The translations under genes were made by a program, and so were the position numbers. This document shows positions 14,302-14,341 of a DNA stretch of 14,341 bases, in pieces. Under the pieces are notes generated by a model, which saw nothing but the letters and a program-made list of their open reading frames with translations, was not told the DNA's origin and did not search any database. Position 1 is the first letter of the stretch, and each line of letters begins with the position of its first letter. The stretch is from JAJRVH01 sp964505995 (GTDB lineage: Bacteria; Pseudomonadota; Zetaproteobacteria; Mariprofundales; Mariprofundaceae), in contig CAZDLB010000046.1 of assembly GCA_964505995.1 (NCBI GenBank), forward strand, positions 1-14,341, given 5' to 3'.

Positions 14302-14341
14302 GCCTTGATGCTAGGGGGCTCAGCGCTCAGCGCAAGGAGCT

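Noticed and set aside
14302..14341. Tandem GCTCAGC repeat upstream of the channel gene
   Set aside because: Only two seven-base copies, close to the window edge, with no promoter elements visible; too little to call an operator.

Overview
The window looks like a piece of core chromosome from a GC-rich proteobacterium, most likely a gammaproteobacterium. Pointers are the NtrB/NtrC pair, DusB, EngB and a 6S-type RNA whose 3' part resembles E. coli ssrS. Two traits are less typical of enterics: dusB leads straight into ntrB-ntrC (the nifR3-ntrB-ntrC order best known from alphaproteobacteria), and cytochrome c maturation is of System II type (ResB plus CcsA). I see no insertion sequence, phage gene, CRISPR array, tRNA or rRNA.

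Layout. At the left edge, on the minus strand, a probable 6S RNA (about 252 to 82) ends near a strong Rho-independent terminator (1-54) whose loop carries four G-tracts on the plus strand. Next, also minus, is a divergent HemF-family oxidase (353-1393). Facing away from it on the plus strand is a tiny thioredoxin-like [2Fe-2S] protein gene (1490-1723), whose end overlaps the convergent GTPase gene engB (1712-2314, minus). From 2441 the plus strand carries dusB, ntrB and ntrC with overlapping ends, a tRNA-modification and nitrogen-control operon. It ends at a palindrome holding the stop codons of both ntrC and the convergent phosphatase gene.

From 5903 to 14301 every gene is on the minus strand, in two groups. 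The upstream group reads, in transcription order: a six-transmembrane voltage-gated K+ channel, purD, purE, a degenerate TsaC/Sua5-like protein, resB and ccsA. Its gaps are 34 nt or less and it closes at a canonical terminator (7932-7962). The downstream group is galU, tsaB and a low-molecular-weight protein tyrosine phosphatase, with a small dyad in front of galU.

How the genes work together: PurD and PurE act in purine synthesis; ResB and CcsA form the heme-handling cytochrome c synthase; TsaB (and perhaps the TsaC-like protein) act in t6A tRNA modification; DusB makes dihydrouridine in tRNA; NtrB-NtrC form a nitrogen two-component system driving sigma-54 promoters; GalU supplies UDP-glucose. 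No clearly new multi-gene system stands out. The parts most worth following up are the altered HemF-like protein beside its ferredoxin-like neighbour, the degenerate TsaC-like protein, the 6S RNA with its G-tract terminator, and the channel heading a metabolic gene cluster.
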